A stretch of 50,747 nucleotides of DNA, taken from contig JABDFG010000010.1 of assembly GCA_013286655.1 (NCBI GenBank), forward strand, positions 1 through 50,747, in the 5' to 3' direction. The DNA comes from Bacteroidota bacterium. GTDB lineage: Bacteria; Bacteroidota; Bacteroidia; JABDFU01. The notes beneath the pieces were generated by a model. It had not been told where the DNA came from, made no database searches, and saw only the letters and a list, made by a program, of their open reading frames with translations. The translations under genes were made by a program, and so were the position numbers. Shown piece after piece: positions 7,086 to 16,689 of this stretch. The first letter of the stretch is position 1; each line of letters begins with the position of its first letter.

Positions 7086-9435
7086 GCACGCTTCCTTAAT
7101 TAGAACCAGTTATCCGGGTAGGGATAAAAAGGCAGATCTTGACTCGCTTGCCAGTTTGGCTGCATTGACATGCGACGTACCGGCTGTACTCATCAGCCTT
7201 AGAAATGAGAAGGGACAGCGTATTTTATTCAATCATGGGCTGAATATTACAAAATCAGACCATTTTGCTTCTTTTTGCCATTATACGGAAGCAGGCAAGG
7301 TTTTAACGGAACTAGCGAATGTTACAACGAATCCTCGTTTTTCTACGAATGTTTTGGTCAAGAGGAGCCCTTTTATTCAATTTTACGCTGGCATTCCTCT
7401 TATCAACCAACAGGGTGAGGTGCTCGGCACCTTATGTTTATTTGATACGAGCCCCCGCAAATTATCCAATTCACAAAAGAAAGGGATTCGGATTCTGGCA
7501 AAGCAGATTGTACTTCATTTCAAATTTCAGGAGCAGAAAAATCAGATGATGGCAAGCGAAAAACACCATCGGGAGTTATTCCATAACACGAAAGGCCTGT
7601 TTTGCACCCATGATATGTCCGGTACTATCTTATCGCTTAATCCCGCATCGGCCGAATCCATGGAACGAACTGAGAAAGATCTTTTAGGCACGAATCTTTG
7701 CCATCTTCTGCCTTCACATCACAAAAAATTATTTGATGAGTACTTAAGGCGGATCGCCAGTGAAAAAGTAGTGGAGGGAGTAATGCATATAATTTCAGCA
7801 AGTGGAAAAGACAAATATTGGGCTTACAGGAATGTTCGGATCGATTCAGCGGGCAAAGCATCTTATGTTGTTGGCCTTTCTCAGGACATCACCTATCTCA
7901 TACAAGTGGAAAAGGAATTGAAAGCGTCAAGAGCAAAAGAAGTAGAATTACGCAAGTCCAGAGAATTATTTTTCACCAGCATGAGTCACGAATTGAGAAC
8001 GCCTTTAAACGCCATTTCAGGCTTTACACGGTTGATGCTAAAAAATAAATTAACGCAAACACAGCAGGAGTATATTAACGCCATTAATTCTGCAGGTGAA
8101 AATTTATTAGTGGTTGTGAATGATATTCTGGATATGGGAAAACTGGAAGCGAGTAAAATGGTGTTTGAAAAAATTACTTTTCAGCCACTGGAGATCGTTT
8201 CATCTGCAATGGATCTGCTGAAAAATCAGGCGTATGATAAGGGGATTCAATTGATTAAAAAAATTGACACGACAGTACCGGATTTTGTTTTAGGAGATCC
8301 CATCCGGTTACGTCAAATTCTTATCAATCTGATTGGAAATGCACTAAAATTTACGGAAAAGGGAAGTGTAACCGTCGGATTAGTTGTAAAAAAAGGCAAG
8401 AACAGACAGCTTGATTTTATCCTCACCATTTCGGACACAGGTATTGGAATTGCTCCTGAAAAATTGTCCCTGCTATTCACCACATATTCTCAGGTCAGCG
8501 CCGACATTACTCGAAAATATGGAGGAAGTGGGTTGGGGCTTTCCATTGTAAAACGTTTGGTAGAGGGTCAAAACGGAACAGTGTTGGCAAAAAGTGAACC
8601 TGGGAAAGGAAGTACTTTTACCGTGCGTATTCCATATGAAAAAAATCTCCTAAAAAATTTCCTGCCGAAAAAAAATAAAAAAAACACTCTGATTACTCCC
8701 GTAAATAAATTGAGGATTTTACTGGCTGAAGATAATGTATTGAATCAGAAATTAGCTATAGATACACTGAAGGATTATGGCCATGTTATAGAACTTGCAA
8801 CAAACGGCCAAGAGGCGATTGAAAGAATCAAGCAAAAATCCTTTGACTTAATATTAATGGATATCAACATGCCTGTGATGGATGGATTACAAGCCGCCAA
8901 CAAGATCAGGATGGAAATGAAAAGTCCTTGGAAGGATATTCCAATAATCGCCCTTACTGCAAGCGCAACTGAATATGAAATAGAAAAGTGCATGCAAGCA
9001 GGCATGAATGATTGTATTGCTAAACCATTTGATCCGGATCTGCTGGATCAAAAAATGCAAGCCTTGGTCGTTAAGAAACAACTAAATAATCAGTCGTCTA
9101 TTGACCTGAGTTATTTAAGGAATGCCTTAAATAATAAAAAGGAATCCCTGAAAGAAATTATGAACCTTTTTATTAAGGTAATTCCTCCAATGATAAAAGA
9201 GATTGAATCGCTTTATGAACAAGGCAAATGGAAAGAACTGGGACAAGCCGCGCATAAAATAAAATCCAATCTGGCAGCAATGGGAATGAATCAGGCTGTA
9301 ATCATGACCAAAAAAATTGAAACGAACGTAACCCATTTAAAAAACAAAGGAAAGCTGGTTCCAATAATCACTTCACTTGTCTCAGCTTGCCAAGGAGCGG
9401 TTACTGAACTTAAAGCAATTTGCAAAGAGGAGTGA
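7078..9435 (+). CDS. Hybrid histidine kinase: GAF-PAS-HisKA-HATPase-REC-Hpt
   Basis: Predicted 785 aa, cytosolic (no membrane segments). Domain order: GAF-like about 15-150, PAS about 160-275, HisKA with the phospho-histidine H304 in SMSHELRTPLNAISGF, HATPase with N421 (NLIGNALKF), DTGIGI from 453 and GGSGLGLSIVKR, a receiver domain 545-665 with phospho-acceptor D595 in LILMDINMPVMDG, and an Hpt domain with H726 in AAHKIKSNL. It therefore carries a full His-Asp-His relay and lacks only an output regulator. Translation appears to begin at TTG 7078; no ATG precedes the GAF domain. No cognate DNA-binding regulator is adjacent. Confidence 0.93.
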   Translation: MNKHASLIRTSYPGRDKKADLDSLASLAALTCDVPAVLISLRNEKGQRILFNHGLNITKSDHFASFCHYTEAGKVLTELANVTTNPRFSTNVLVKRSPFIQFYAGIPLINQQGEVLGTLCLFDTSPRKLSNSQKKGIRILAKQIVLHFKFQEQKNQMMASEKHHRELFHNTKGLFCTHDMSGTILSLNPASAESMERTEKDLLGTNLCHLLPSHHKKLFDEYLRRIASEKVVEGVMHIISASGKDKYWAYRNVRIDSAGKASYVVGLSQDITYLIQVEKELKASRAKEVELRKSRELFFTSMSHELRTPLNAISGFTRLMLKNKLTQTQQEYINAINSAGENLLVVVNDILDMGKLEASKMVFEKITFQPLEIVSSAMDLLKNQAYDKGIQLIKKIDTTVPDFVLGDPIRLRQILINLIGNALKFTEKGSVTVGLVVKKGKNRQLDFILTISDTGIGIAPEKLSLLFTTYSQVSADITRKYGGSGLGLSIVKRLVEGQNGTVLAKSEPGKGSTFTVRIPYEKNLLKNFLPKKNKKNTLITPVNKLRILLAEDNVLNQKLAIDTLKDYGHVIELATNGQEAIERIKQKSFDLILMDINMPVMDGLQAANKIRMEMKSPWKDIPIIALTASATEYEIEKCMQAGMNDCIAKPFDPDLLDQKMQALVVKKQLNNQSSIDLSYLRNALNNKKESLKEIMNLFIKVIPPMIKEIESLYEQGKWKELGQAAHKIKSNLAAMGMNQAVIMTKKIETNVTHLKNKGKLVPIITSLVSACQGAVTELKAICKEE

Positions 9436-9487
9436 TACGACAGCAATGACTGCCTTTTGCGTATTTTTGAACGAACAAACCCGAGTT

Positions 9488-10108
9488 ATGCCTCCTGAAG
9501 TTATTTCCTTTATAACGAATTACGGATATCTTTCCATTTTCATTATTGTGTTTTCCCAGGAAATGGGCATTCCAAATCCAATTCCAAACGAACTGATTTT
9601 ATTGTTTTGCGGGTATCTCTCAACAAAAGGGATTTTGCATTTGCCCATATTGATCATCGTAGCGGTGCTGGCGGACAGTGTCGGGACAAGTATACTCTAT
9701 TTCATCTTTTATTTTTTTGGCAAGAAGATCCTGAAAAATAAACCCCGGTGGTTTCCGTTGTCCACAGATGCGATTAACCGTCTTTCGGTAAGACTAGCGA
9801 AAGGAAAGCCCTGGAAAATTTACCTCTGTCGCCTCGCTCCTTTTCTTCGAGGTTACACTTCCATTATAACAGGTTTGCTTCAGATGAAGCCAAAATTATT
9901 TCTACCCATTGCATTCCTTTCAGCTCTTACCTGGAGTTCATTCTATCTGATAACAGGAAGATTACTTGGCCCATACTGGAACATCGCCGGAAATAAATTA
10001 GGGCAAATGAAGTACCCGATACTCATCACTGCCCTGATCCTTTTAATTATCATTCCCCTTATCCGATATTATAAAAATAATCCGCACAAAACGCCGGAAT
10101 CCAACTAG
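9488..10108 (+). CDS. DedA/VTT-family membrane protein
   Basis: Predicted 206 aa from the ATG at 9488, which starts the usual DedA amphipathic entry helix (PPEVISFITNYGYLSIF). An ATG at 9446 would add 14 residues. The half-pore motifs are visible: EMGIPNPIPNELILLFCGYL, and later RLAPFLRGYTSIITGLLQM, the conserved R-x-x-P-x-x-R-G-x-x-x-x-x-x-G segment. Several transmembrane helices follow. The family is linked to polyprenyl-phosphate and phospholipid translocation and envelope proton homeostasis. The stop TAG overlaps the stop of the convergent nuclease gene, sharing CTA of one CTAG. Confidence 0.85.
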   Translation: MPPEVISFITNYGYLSIFIIVFSQEMGIPNPIPNELILLFCGYLSTKGILHLPILIIVAVLADSVGTSILYFIFYFFGKKILKNKPRWFPLSTDAINRLSVRLAKGKPWKIYLCRLAPFLRGYTSIITGLLQMKPKLFLPIAFLSALTWSSFYLITGRLLGPYWNIAGNKLGQMKYPILITALILLIIIPLIRYYKNNPHKTPESN

Positions 10109-10803
10109 TATGCAATCTTTCCTCGTGAATGAATCAGGGCCTTATCTCCCTGGAATCTGATTCCACTCTTCTTTTCTATTTCCCCTGATGTTACTTTGTA
10201 AACCATGTAATCCGGGTTCCCCAGCTCCTGATTAGGCATCAGATAACATTCATACTCTTTCGTATTCTCTTTGTAAATTACCTTCCAGCAAAACGCGGGC
10301 ACAACCACCCGATGCGGACCAATCCTCGCCTTTTCCCCCAGACTTCCAATAAAAACTTTAATCTTACCTTCTTCTATCGCCTCCTGTCGTTCGTGCTTTT
10401 CCAACTTTTCCCAGGGACCCGCATTTAAGCTATGTGTCTGAGGAAACATATTCGTGAAATAAAAACATTCCTTCATACCCTCTTCCTCGCATTCATTATC
10501 CTGCGCGCTCATATTATGTCCTCTGTCGTATCCACTGTGTTTATAATCATTATTCAGCTTCGACGCTTCCGGCAAGTCCGGGTCAACTGTAAATTTATTT
10601 GTTCTTCGGATGTGTTCCCGACAGCTTAACATCTCCTTAGTAAGCTCAAACTCCACAAGCATGGGAATATGCCTGGATTTAATATAAATGCTGGTATACC
10701 AATGATGATGGATCACTACCGTATCCTGTGCGCTAAGCAGAAAGGAAGAAAAAAACACGATGGGCAGAGATAAAATAAATTGCCGGAAGAATATTAATTC
10801 CAT
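10105..10803 (-). CDS. Secreted DNA/RNA non-specific endonuclease (NUC1 family)
   Basis: Predicted 232 aa. The ATG at 10803 follows the mnmG stop by one base and begins a signal peptide (LIFFRQFILSLPIVFFSSF, then LLSAQ). The beta-beta-alpha-metal nuclease motif is clear: SGYDRGHNMSAQDN with the general-base histidine of DRGH (H96), and FYFTNMFPQTHSLNAGPWEKLE carrying the metal-binding asparagine and the N-x-x-x-W-x-x-L-E element. Such enzymes cut single- and double-stranded nucleic acids; secretion suggests scavenging or defence outside the cytoplasm. It is the last gene of the minus-strand run. Confidence 0.9.
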   Translation of the reverse strand: MELIFFRQFILSLPIVFFSSFLLSAQDTVVIHHHWYTSIYIKSRHIPMLVEFELTKEMLSCREHIRRTNKFTVDPDLPEASKLNNDYKHSGYDRGHNMSAQDNECEEEGMKECFYFTNMFPQTHSLNAGPWEKLEKHERQEAIEEGKIKVFIGSLGEKARIGPHRVVVPAFCWKVIYKENTKEYECYLMPNQELGNPDYMVYKVTSGEIEKKSGIRFQGDKALIHSRGKIAY

Positions 10804-10804
10804 T

Positions 10805-12706
10805 TTATCTCCCAAGATATACCATCAGGATAGACACATCTGCCGGACTTACTCCGCTGATCCGCGAAGCCTGGCCAATCGTTCGGGGACGAATTTTTGA
10901 AAGTTTCTCTCTGGATTCAGAAGAGAGTGAGGTGAGTTCCCGATAATTGAAATCTTCATGCAATACCAGGTCTTCCAGCCGCTGCATTTTATCCGCCATT
11001 TCACTCTCCTTAGAAATATACCCTTCGTATTTCATTAATATTTCAGCCTGTTCAACGCTGTCCCAGCGGTATTTTTTCAAAAATTCTTTCACACGATCAC
11101 AATACAACGTAAAATCAATCATTGTCAGATTGGGACGGGAAAGCACATTGAACATCTTTACCTTTTGGGTTAAAGAACTTGATCCAATCGCTTCCAGCAC
11201 AGGATTGATCTCATCCGGATTAATGCTTTCTGTTTTGAAGTAACGCATGACCTCGTGACTTTGTTTTACTTTTTCCTGTACACGCTCATACCGCTCCTTA
11301 CTTGCTAATCCTAATTCAAATGATTTAGATGTCAGACGCATATCGGCGTTATCCTGGCGCAATAAAATACGGTATTCTGCCCGGGAAGTAAACATGCGAT
11401 AAGGTTCATCCGTTCCTTTAGTTACCAGATCATCGATTAAGACACCGATATAGGCTTCGGAGCGCTGCAAGATAAAAGGTGCGTGTTTGTTAATTTTCAG
11501 ATGAGCATTGATTCCTGCCATTATTCCCTGACAGGCTGCTTCTTCGTATCCTGTTGTACCATTGATCTGACCCGCAAAATACAAATGCTGAATCAATTTG
11601 GTTTCTAAGGTTAATTGTAATTGCTCGGGTGGGAAATAATCATATTCAATTGCATACCCCGGCCGGAACATTTTTACTTTTTCAAAACCAGGTATTTTTG
11701 TGAGGGCCTCATACTGCACATCTTCCGGAAGAGATGTGGAAAAGCCATTCAAGTACATTTCAACCGTATCCCAGCCTTCCGGCTCTACGAACAATTGATG
11801 GCGTTCCCGTTCCGCAAACCGGGTGATTTTATCTTCGATAGAAGGACAATACCTTGGTCCGAGTCCCTTGATGCGCCCGGTAAACATGGGTGACTTTTCA
11901 AAACCGGTCTTTAAAACTTCATGAACTGCTTCATTGGTATAGGTGATCCAGCAATGGTGTTGTTTTTTAGGATTGGAGGAGTTTTTTTCAAAAGGTGAGG
12001 TGTTTTCCAAAAATGAAAACTTGCTTGCTTCTTCATCCCCGTGTTGAATTTCCATTTTAGAGTAGTCCAACGAACGTCCGTCTATACGGGGAGGAGTTCC
12101 CGTCTTCATACGGCCACTCTCAAATCCAAGCGTTACCAGCTGCTCCGTAATTCCAACTGCAGCTTTCTCCCCTGTCCTTCCCCCTCCAAATTGCTTATCC
12201 CCTATGTGTATCAATCCGTTCAAAAAAGTACCATTGGTAAGAACGACAGCTTTCGAACGAATTTCTATACCCATTCCTGTCACTATTCCTTTCACGCTTA
12301 TTCCCAGCTCATCCGATTTTTCCACGAGTAAGCCCTTGACCATTTCCTGGAAAAAATCCACATTGGGAGTTCGTTCCAACATTAATCTCCATTCATTGGC
12401 AAAGAGCTCCCGGTCGTTTTGCGTACGGGGACTCCACATCGCAGGACCCTTGGAACGATTCAGCATACGAAATTGTATAGCCGTTTTATCACTCACAATT
12501 CCTGAATATCCTCCCAAAGCATCTATTTCCCGGACAATCTGCCCTTTCGCAATTCCCCCCATTGCCGGATTACAGCTCATCTGGGCAATTGTTTGCATAT
12601 TCATAGTCACCAACAACACCTTAGAACCCATATTGGCAGCGGCGGCGGCGGCTTCACAGCCGGCATGACCGGCACCAACTACTATGACATCATATATTTG
12701 AAACAT
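10805..12706 (-). CDS. mnmG: MnmG (GidA), tRNA U34 modification flavoprotein
   Basis: Predicted 633 aa, full length for the family. The FAD-binding Rossmann motif is at residues 8-26 (VIVVGAGHAGCEAAAAAANM). The conserved CNPAMGGIAKGQIVREIDALGG block and the MKTGTPPRIDGRS segment are intact, and the C-terminal helical domain ends LSKIRPRTIGQASRISGVSP. With MnmE it installs the carboxymethylaminomethyl group on U34 of certain tRNAs, using methylene-THF and FAD in the cytoplasm. The MnmE gene is not in the window. It sits 45 bases after the CDF gene and one base before the nuclease gene. Confidence 0.97.
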   Translation of the reverse strand: MFQIYDVIVVGAGHAGCEAAAAAANMGSKVLLVTMNMQTIAQMSCNPAMGGIAKGQIVREIDALGGYSGIVSDKTAIQFRMLNRSKGPAMWSPRTQNDRELFANEWRLMLERTPNVDFFQEMVKGLLVEKSDELGISVKGIVTGMGIEIRSKAVVLTNGTFLNGLIHIGDKQFGGGRTGEKAAVGITEQLVTLGFESGRMKTGTPPRIDGRSLDYSKMEIQHGDEEASKFSFLENTSPFEKNSSNPKKQHHCWITYTNEAVHEVLKTGFEKSPMFTGRIKGLGPRYCPSIEDKITRFAERERHQLFVEPEGWDTVEMYLNGFSTSLPEDVQYEALTKIPGFEKVKMFRPGYAIEYDYFPPEQLQLTLETKLIQHLYFAGQINGTTGYEEAACQGIMAGINAHLKINKHAPFILQRSEAYIGVLIDDLVTKGTDEPYRMFTSRAEYRILLRQDNADMRLTSKSFELGLASKERYERVQEKVKQSHEVMRYFKTESINPDEINPVLEAIGSSSLTQKVKMFNVLSRPNLTMIDFTLYCDRVKEFLKKYRWDSVEQAEILMKYEGYISKESEMADKMQRLEDLVLHEDFNYRELTSLSSESREKLSKIRPRTIGQASRISGVSPADVSILMVYLGR

Positions 12707-12751
12707 TCTTTTTTATTGAAGTAATTGACACGCTAAGATACGAAAAGCGAC

Positions 12752-13747
12752 TCAGCTCAAGCCATGCTTTTTATCCGGCAGCATATTCTTGATGGTCCAC
12801 TCTAATTTGATTTTGAAGGGTGCCTTCCGGACTTTACAATCTTTTAGCTGGCAAATTTGGCAGGAGGTAGGTGGAACACAGGGATCGGAATGAATAAAAA
12901 ACTCAACGTCACTTCCTGCGTTTTCGCGGATCAGCTTTTCAACCAAGCTCACTTCATGATGGGTATCTTCGAGCGTATCATACCAGGGAAGTGTCAAATG
13001 ACAGTCCACGTGCAACTGACTGCCGTATTTCAATACCCGGAGATTGTGAATGTCAATCCACTTATCCCTGCGATTCTTGTTTAAAATACTGACCAAAAGA
13101 TTTATTTTATCCTGATCTGCTTCATCCAGCAAACCTGTTAAGGATTCTCGGAGCAATTGATAGCCTGTATGTAAAATAACGATACCAAGAATCATCGCGA
13201 CGAGATTATCCAACCAATATAGTTTCGTAAAATAAATGATACCAAGGCCCAGAATTACTCCGATTCCCGAAATGGTATCTGTTATAAGATGCTTTCCGTC
13301 AGCTACCATGAGAATGGAATTAAATTTTTTGCCCCGGACAACCAGGTATCTTCCCATAATATAGTTAAAGAGTCCCGCAAATACTGACAGGTAAATACCG
13401 ATGCCTATTGAATGAATTTCCACTGGACGAAAAAATCCATTAAAGGCATTCCAGATCATATAAAGACCCGCCAAAAAAACTAGTCCTCCTTCAAATCCCG
13501 CAGAAAGGAACTCTATTTTTCCATGTCCATAGGGATGATCTTCATCCTTAGGTCTGGAAGCATAATAAATACTATATAATGCGAAGGAGCCTGCAATAAT
13601 ATTAATAATCGATTCAAGCGCATCTGTCAATATAGCATTGGAATGGGTAAGTGTATATGCGAGGAACTTGACACCCATGAGCACAAAACTAAAGGACAAA
13701 GTAAACCACATGCTCCTGATTTTACTTCTATCGTCTGCTACTGACAT
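12752..13747 (-). CDS. Cation diffusion facilitator (CDF) metal transporter
   Basis: Predicted 331 aa. About six transmembrane helices are visible. The metal-site motifs are in TDALESIINI and in the DGKHLITDTISG (H-x-x-x-D) helix, and the HPYGHGKIE loop is typical of the family. A cytosolic C-terminal domain follows, with GSQLHVDCHL and TLEDTHHEV. It ends in a cysteine cluster (PCVPPTSCQICQLKDC) that could bind Zn or another soft metal. The family exports Zn, Fe, Mn or Co by proton antiport; the exact ion is not evident. It starts three bases after rsmD ends, so the two are one operon. Confidence 0.88.
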   Translation of the reverse strand: MSVADDRSKIRSMWFTLSFSFVLMGVKFLAYTLTHSNAILTDALESIINIIAGSFALYSIYYASRPKDEDHPYGHGKIEFLSAGFEGGLVFLAGLYMIWNAFNGFFRPVEIHSIGIGIYLSVFAGLFNYIMGRYLVVRGKKFNSILMVADGKHLITDTISGIGVILGLGIIYFTKLYWLDNLVAMILGIVILHTGYQLLRESLTGLLDEADQDKINLLVSILNKNRRDKWIDIHNLRVLKYGSQLHVDCHLTLPWYDTLEDTHHEVSLVEKLIRENAGSDVEFFIHSDPCVPPTSCQICQLKDCKVRKAPFKIKLEWTIKNMLPDKKHGLS

Positions 13748-13750
13748 GGT

Positions 13751-14296
13751 TTACAATGTATGGCGGTTTATGAATAGGCTGAAGTTCACTTTGCTGTAAT
13801 TTCGCTGTTCTAAAAAATGAGCTGTATTTTCAAAGTTAAGTTCTTTTGGATGTTCCACTACCAGTAAGCCGTTTTCTTTTAACAAACCGGCAGCAAAAAT
13901 AATTTCCGGTAGCTCTCCCGTCCTTTTTAATTCGTAGGGAGGGTCAGCAAAAATAAGGTCGAAAGGTTTATCTGCGTTTTTCAAAAACCGAAACACCTCA
14001 TTTTTTATTACGTGTATCCCACCGAAATTAAATTCTTCCGAAGTTTTTTTAATAAAAGAGCAGCAATGGTAATCTTCATCAACGGCAGTTATATCGGTAC
14101 AGCCCCGCGAGGCTAATTCATAACTGATACTTCCCGTTCCGCTAAACAGATCGAGTGCCTTGACCATTTCAAAAACTATGCGGTTATTCAGAACATTAAA
14201 CAGCGCTTCTTTCCCAAAATCGGTAGTGGGACGCACCGGTAAATTTTTCGGTGGAAAAAATGCCCTACCTCTATGTGTACCACTGATGATTCGCAT
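13751..14296 (-). CDS. rsmD: RsmD-type 16S rRNA guanine-N2 methyltransferase
   Basis: Predicted 181 aa, the normal length. It begins MRIISGTHRGR and RPTTDFGKEALFNVL, the standard N-terminal signature. The SAM-binding motif I is DLFSGTGS (residues 49-56), and the N-methyltransferase catalytic motif is DPPY at 118-121. In E. coli the enzyme methylates G966 of 16S rRNA during 30S assembly. Gaps of three bases on both sides (DUF3822 upstream, CDF transporter downstream) place it inside a tight operon. Confidence 0.93.
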   Translation of the reverse strand: MRIISGTHRGRAFFPPKNLPVRPTTDFGKEALFNVLNNRIVFEMVKALDLFSGTGSISYELASRGCTDITAVDEDYHCCSFIKKTSEEFNFGGIHVIKNEVFRFLKNADKPFDLIFADPPYELKRTGELPEIIFAAGLLKENGLLVVEHPKELNFENTAHFLEQRNYSKVNFSLFINRHTL

Positions 14297-14299
14297 AGG

Positions 14300-15178
14300 T
14301 CAGGCCAGCAAAAACTGACAGAATAAACTATAATAAGATTGCTTGGGCAGTGCGGAAATTTTAAAACTAAAATCAAATGTCCCTGGACGATCGGCAAATT
14401 TCAAATAACGTATGTATTTGTAGGCCAACTGATACGAGGAGGAATTTTTATCCAGTTCTCCCATCAATTCCACCTGTATAGTTTCCGGATTCAGTTTCAG
14501 TTGTTCGAATACAGACAGCAGAAAATAGATAAAATCTTCTGCTGTCTGATAAGCAAAGGAATTGTAAAACAGAAGTTTTCCTGAATTCACAACCAGAATT
14601 TCAAGATGAGAAAAGCGCACATGCACAACAACAGAAAGGGTTTCTACATGCTTGTACCTGACTAAAACTGCTTCTATCAAAGAACTGGAAAAGTGCAGGA
14701 TATTCACGGCCGGGTATAATTCCTGAAATTGTTGCTTGATAAGGTTCGGCAGAGCATAAATATTTTTGGCATCCAGGTTGGGCAAATTGTCCATCGCCGC
14801 TATTTCTCCGTCTTCCAGAACATAATTAAATTTCAAAAGCGCTTCCTTTTCATTGGCGTTAAACAAGCCATTGGGAACCAGGGTTGATTTGGAATTTACA
14901 ATCCCCAGGGAAACCTTTTTATAGGGATATCCCATCAGCTGGGATTGGCTGATGGCCGTATTTGCAAGACCTATCAATACATTAACCGCGTATGCCTTTT
15001 GAAAGGAAAACCGCTCGAGAGCCAGAATTTTATTAAATGTATCATCCCATACAGCAGCCGAAATTCCGTTCTCGCTTAATTGAAGGGCTAATTGATAGCC
15101 TTTTGTGAGACGACCATCAAACAAGTCATCCACCAGGCTATGTACCAGCGAAATCCGGCTATCTGTTTCTGTATGCAT
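14300..15178 (-). CDS. DUF3822 family protein
   Basis: Predicted 292 aa from ATG 15178 (MHTETDSRISLVHSL); an in-frame ATG three codons upstream is possible. DUF3822 is a Bacteroidota-specific family often found next to rsmD, as here. The layout suggests an actin/RNase H-like fold: an early ISAAVWD strand, a VVVHVRFSHLEILVVNSGKLLFYNSF segment in the second half, and a closing helix-strand pair. Function is unknown. The conserved link to rsmD hints at an indirect role with ribosome or envelope assembly, but nothing here shows it. It is divergent from the RecD-like gene across 34 bases. Confidence 0.8.
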   Translation of the reverse strand: MHTETDSRISLVHSLVDDLFDGRLTKGYQLALQLSENGISAAVWDDTFNKILALERFSFQKAYAVNVLIGLANTAISQSQLMGYPYKKVSLGIVNSKSTLVPNGLFNANEKEALLKFNYVLEDGEIAAMDNLPNLDAKNIYALPNLIKQQFQELYPAVNILHFSSSLIEAVLVRYKHVETLSVVVHVRFSHLEILVVNSGKLLFYNSFAYQTAEDFIYFLLSVFEQLKLNPETIQVELMGELDKNSSSYQLAYKYIRYLKFADRPGTFDFSFKISALPKQSYYSLFCQFLLA

Positions 15179-15212
15179 GTAAAACAAAACTACAAAATAA
15201 TACCTTTATAAC

Positions 15213-16661
15213 ATGAATGCAGCTGAGTTCAAGGGGGTATTATTGCAACAATTTCCACACCAGCCTACCAGCGGGCAGGCAGCGCTGATCGATAAGATTT
15301 CCCGCTTTTGTACAGAACCGGAATCTGCTAAAGTATTTGTTTTAAAAGGGTACGCGGGAACAGGAAAAACGACCATCATCAGCGCGCTGATTAATAGCCT
15401 TCCGGCGCTTCATCAGAAATCCATTTTACTGGCTCCTACGGGACGTGCGGCCAAAGTGCTTTCCAAGTATTCACAAAAGCAGGCTTTTACCATTCACAAA
15501 AAAATATATAAACGGGTGTCCAATGCCGACGGAATCGGACGCTTTATTATACAGCCCAACCTGCATACCCATACTATTTTCATTGTTGACGAAGCCTCAA
15601 TGATTTCCAACGGAGGGGGGCTCAGTGGAAATTTCTCCGATCAGTCTGGTTTACTGGATGATCTGATACGGTATGTTTCTGCCGGATCAAACAGCAAATT
15701 GATCTTTATCGGTGATACAGCGCAATTGCCACCTGTGGGTTTAAGTATCAGCCCGGCGCTTGATATAGAATACCTGAAACGAAATTATTCTTTTTCGATT
15801 GACACGATTGAATTGAAAGATGTGGTACGGCAGGATGCAGGTTCGGGTATTTTAGCTAATGCTACCGATATCCGGAATTCCATTACACCGGATACCGCTC
15901 AAACACCGCGGTTTACGATTGATCCATTTAAAGATGTTATCCGTTTAACGGGAAATGACCTGGAAGACGCATTGAACAGCGCATATAGCAAACATGGAGT
16001 AGAAGGGACCGCCGTTATCTGCCGCTCCAATAAGCGGGCTAACCAGTATAATCAGCAGATTCGTGCCCGGATCCGCTGGCAGGAAAGCGAGCTTTCTACG
16101 GGCGATTACCTGATGGTGGTTAAAAATAATTATCATTGGCTGCCCGATGAATCCAGAGCAGGATTCATCGCCAATGGTGATATCATAGAAGTATTAAAAG
16201 CCGGTTCTGTAAAGGAACAATATGGTTTTCGTTTTATTGATGCAAGTATACGTATGGTAGATTATCCGGAAGAGCAGACCCTGGATGTAAAACTAATAGT
16301 GGATACCCTCGTGTCTGAAACTCCTTCGCTTACGTCTGAACAAAACAAAAGGCTCTATGAAGGGGTATTAGCCGATTATTCAGACATTGCCGACCGGCGC
16401 AAACGCATGGTGGAACTGAAAAAAGATCCTTTCTTTAATGCTTTACAGGTAAAATTTGCCTATGCGATTACCTGTCACAAAGCGCAGGGCGGACAGTGGG
16501 AATCAGTCTTCGTTGACCAGGGATATCTTACAAAAGATATGATCAATACGGATTTTTTACGTTGGCTCTATACTGCCGTAACTCGGGCAACCGAAAAATT
16601 GTACCTGGTTAATTTTAATAAGGAATTTTTTGGGGACGATAATTCAACATCCGGGTATTGA
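15213..16661 (+). CDS. RecD-like ATP-dependent DNA helicase (SF1)
   Basis: Predicted 482 aa. Helicase motifs appear in order: Walker A KGYAGTGKTT with K52, Walker B IVDEASM, motif III FIGDTAQLPPVG, and C-terminal motifs YAITCHKAQGGQW and YTAVTRAT. This is the core of the RecD2/Pif1-like SF1B group without the long N-terminal extension of RecD2. It would translocate 5'-3' on ssDNA. A 150-residue insert between motif III and the C-terminal motifs may be a wedge or SH3-like element. No RecB or RecC gene is nearby, so it probably acts alone. Confidence 0.9.
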   Translation: MNAAEFKGVLLQQFPHQPTSGQAALIDKISRFCTEPESAKVFVLKGYAGTGKTTIISALINSLPALHQKSILLAPTGRAAKVLSKYSQKQAFTIHKKIYKRVSNADGIGRFIIQPNLHTHTIFIVDEASMISNGGGLSGNFSDQSGLLDDLIRYVSAGSNSKLIFIGDTAQLPPVGLSISPALDIEYLKRNYSFSIDTIELKDVVRQDAGSGILANATDIRNSITPDTAQTPRFTIDPFKDVIRLTGNDLEDALNSAYSKHGVEGTAVICRSNKRANQYNQQIRARIRWQESELSTGDYLMVVKNNYHWLPDESRAGFIANGDIIEVLKAGSVKEQYGFRFIDASIRMVDYPEEQTLDVKLIVDTLVSETPSLTSEQNKRLYEGVLADYSDIADRRKRMVELKKDPFFNALQVKFAYAITCHKAQGGQWESVFVDQGYLTKDMINTDFLRWLYTAVTRATEKLYLVNFNKEFFGDDNSTSGY

Positions 16662-16689
16662 ATGCCAAAAAATTTGCTTCATCCAGGTT

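Noticed and set aside
12204-12668. 154-codon open frame antisense to mnmG
   Set aside because: It lies wholly inside the strongly conserved mnmG gene and encodes low-complexity, Ser/Pro/Ile-rich sequence with no domain.
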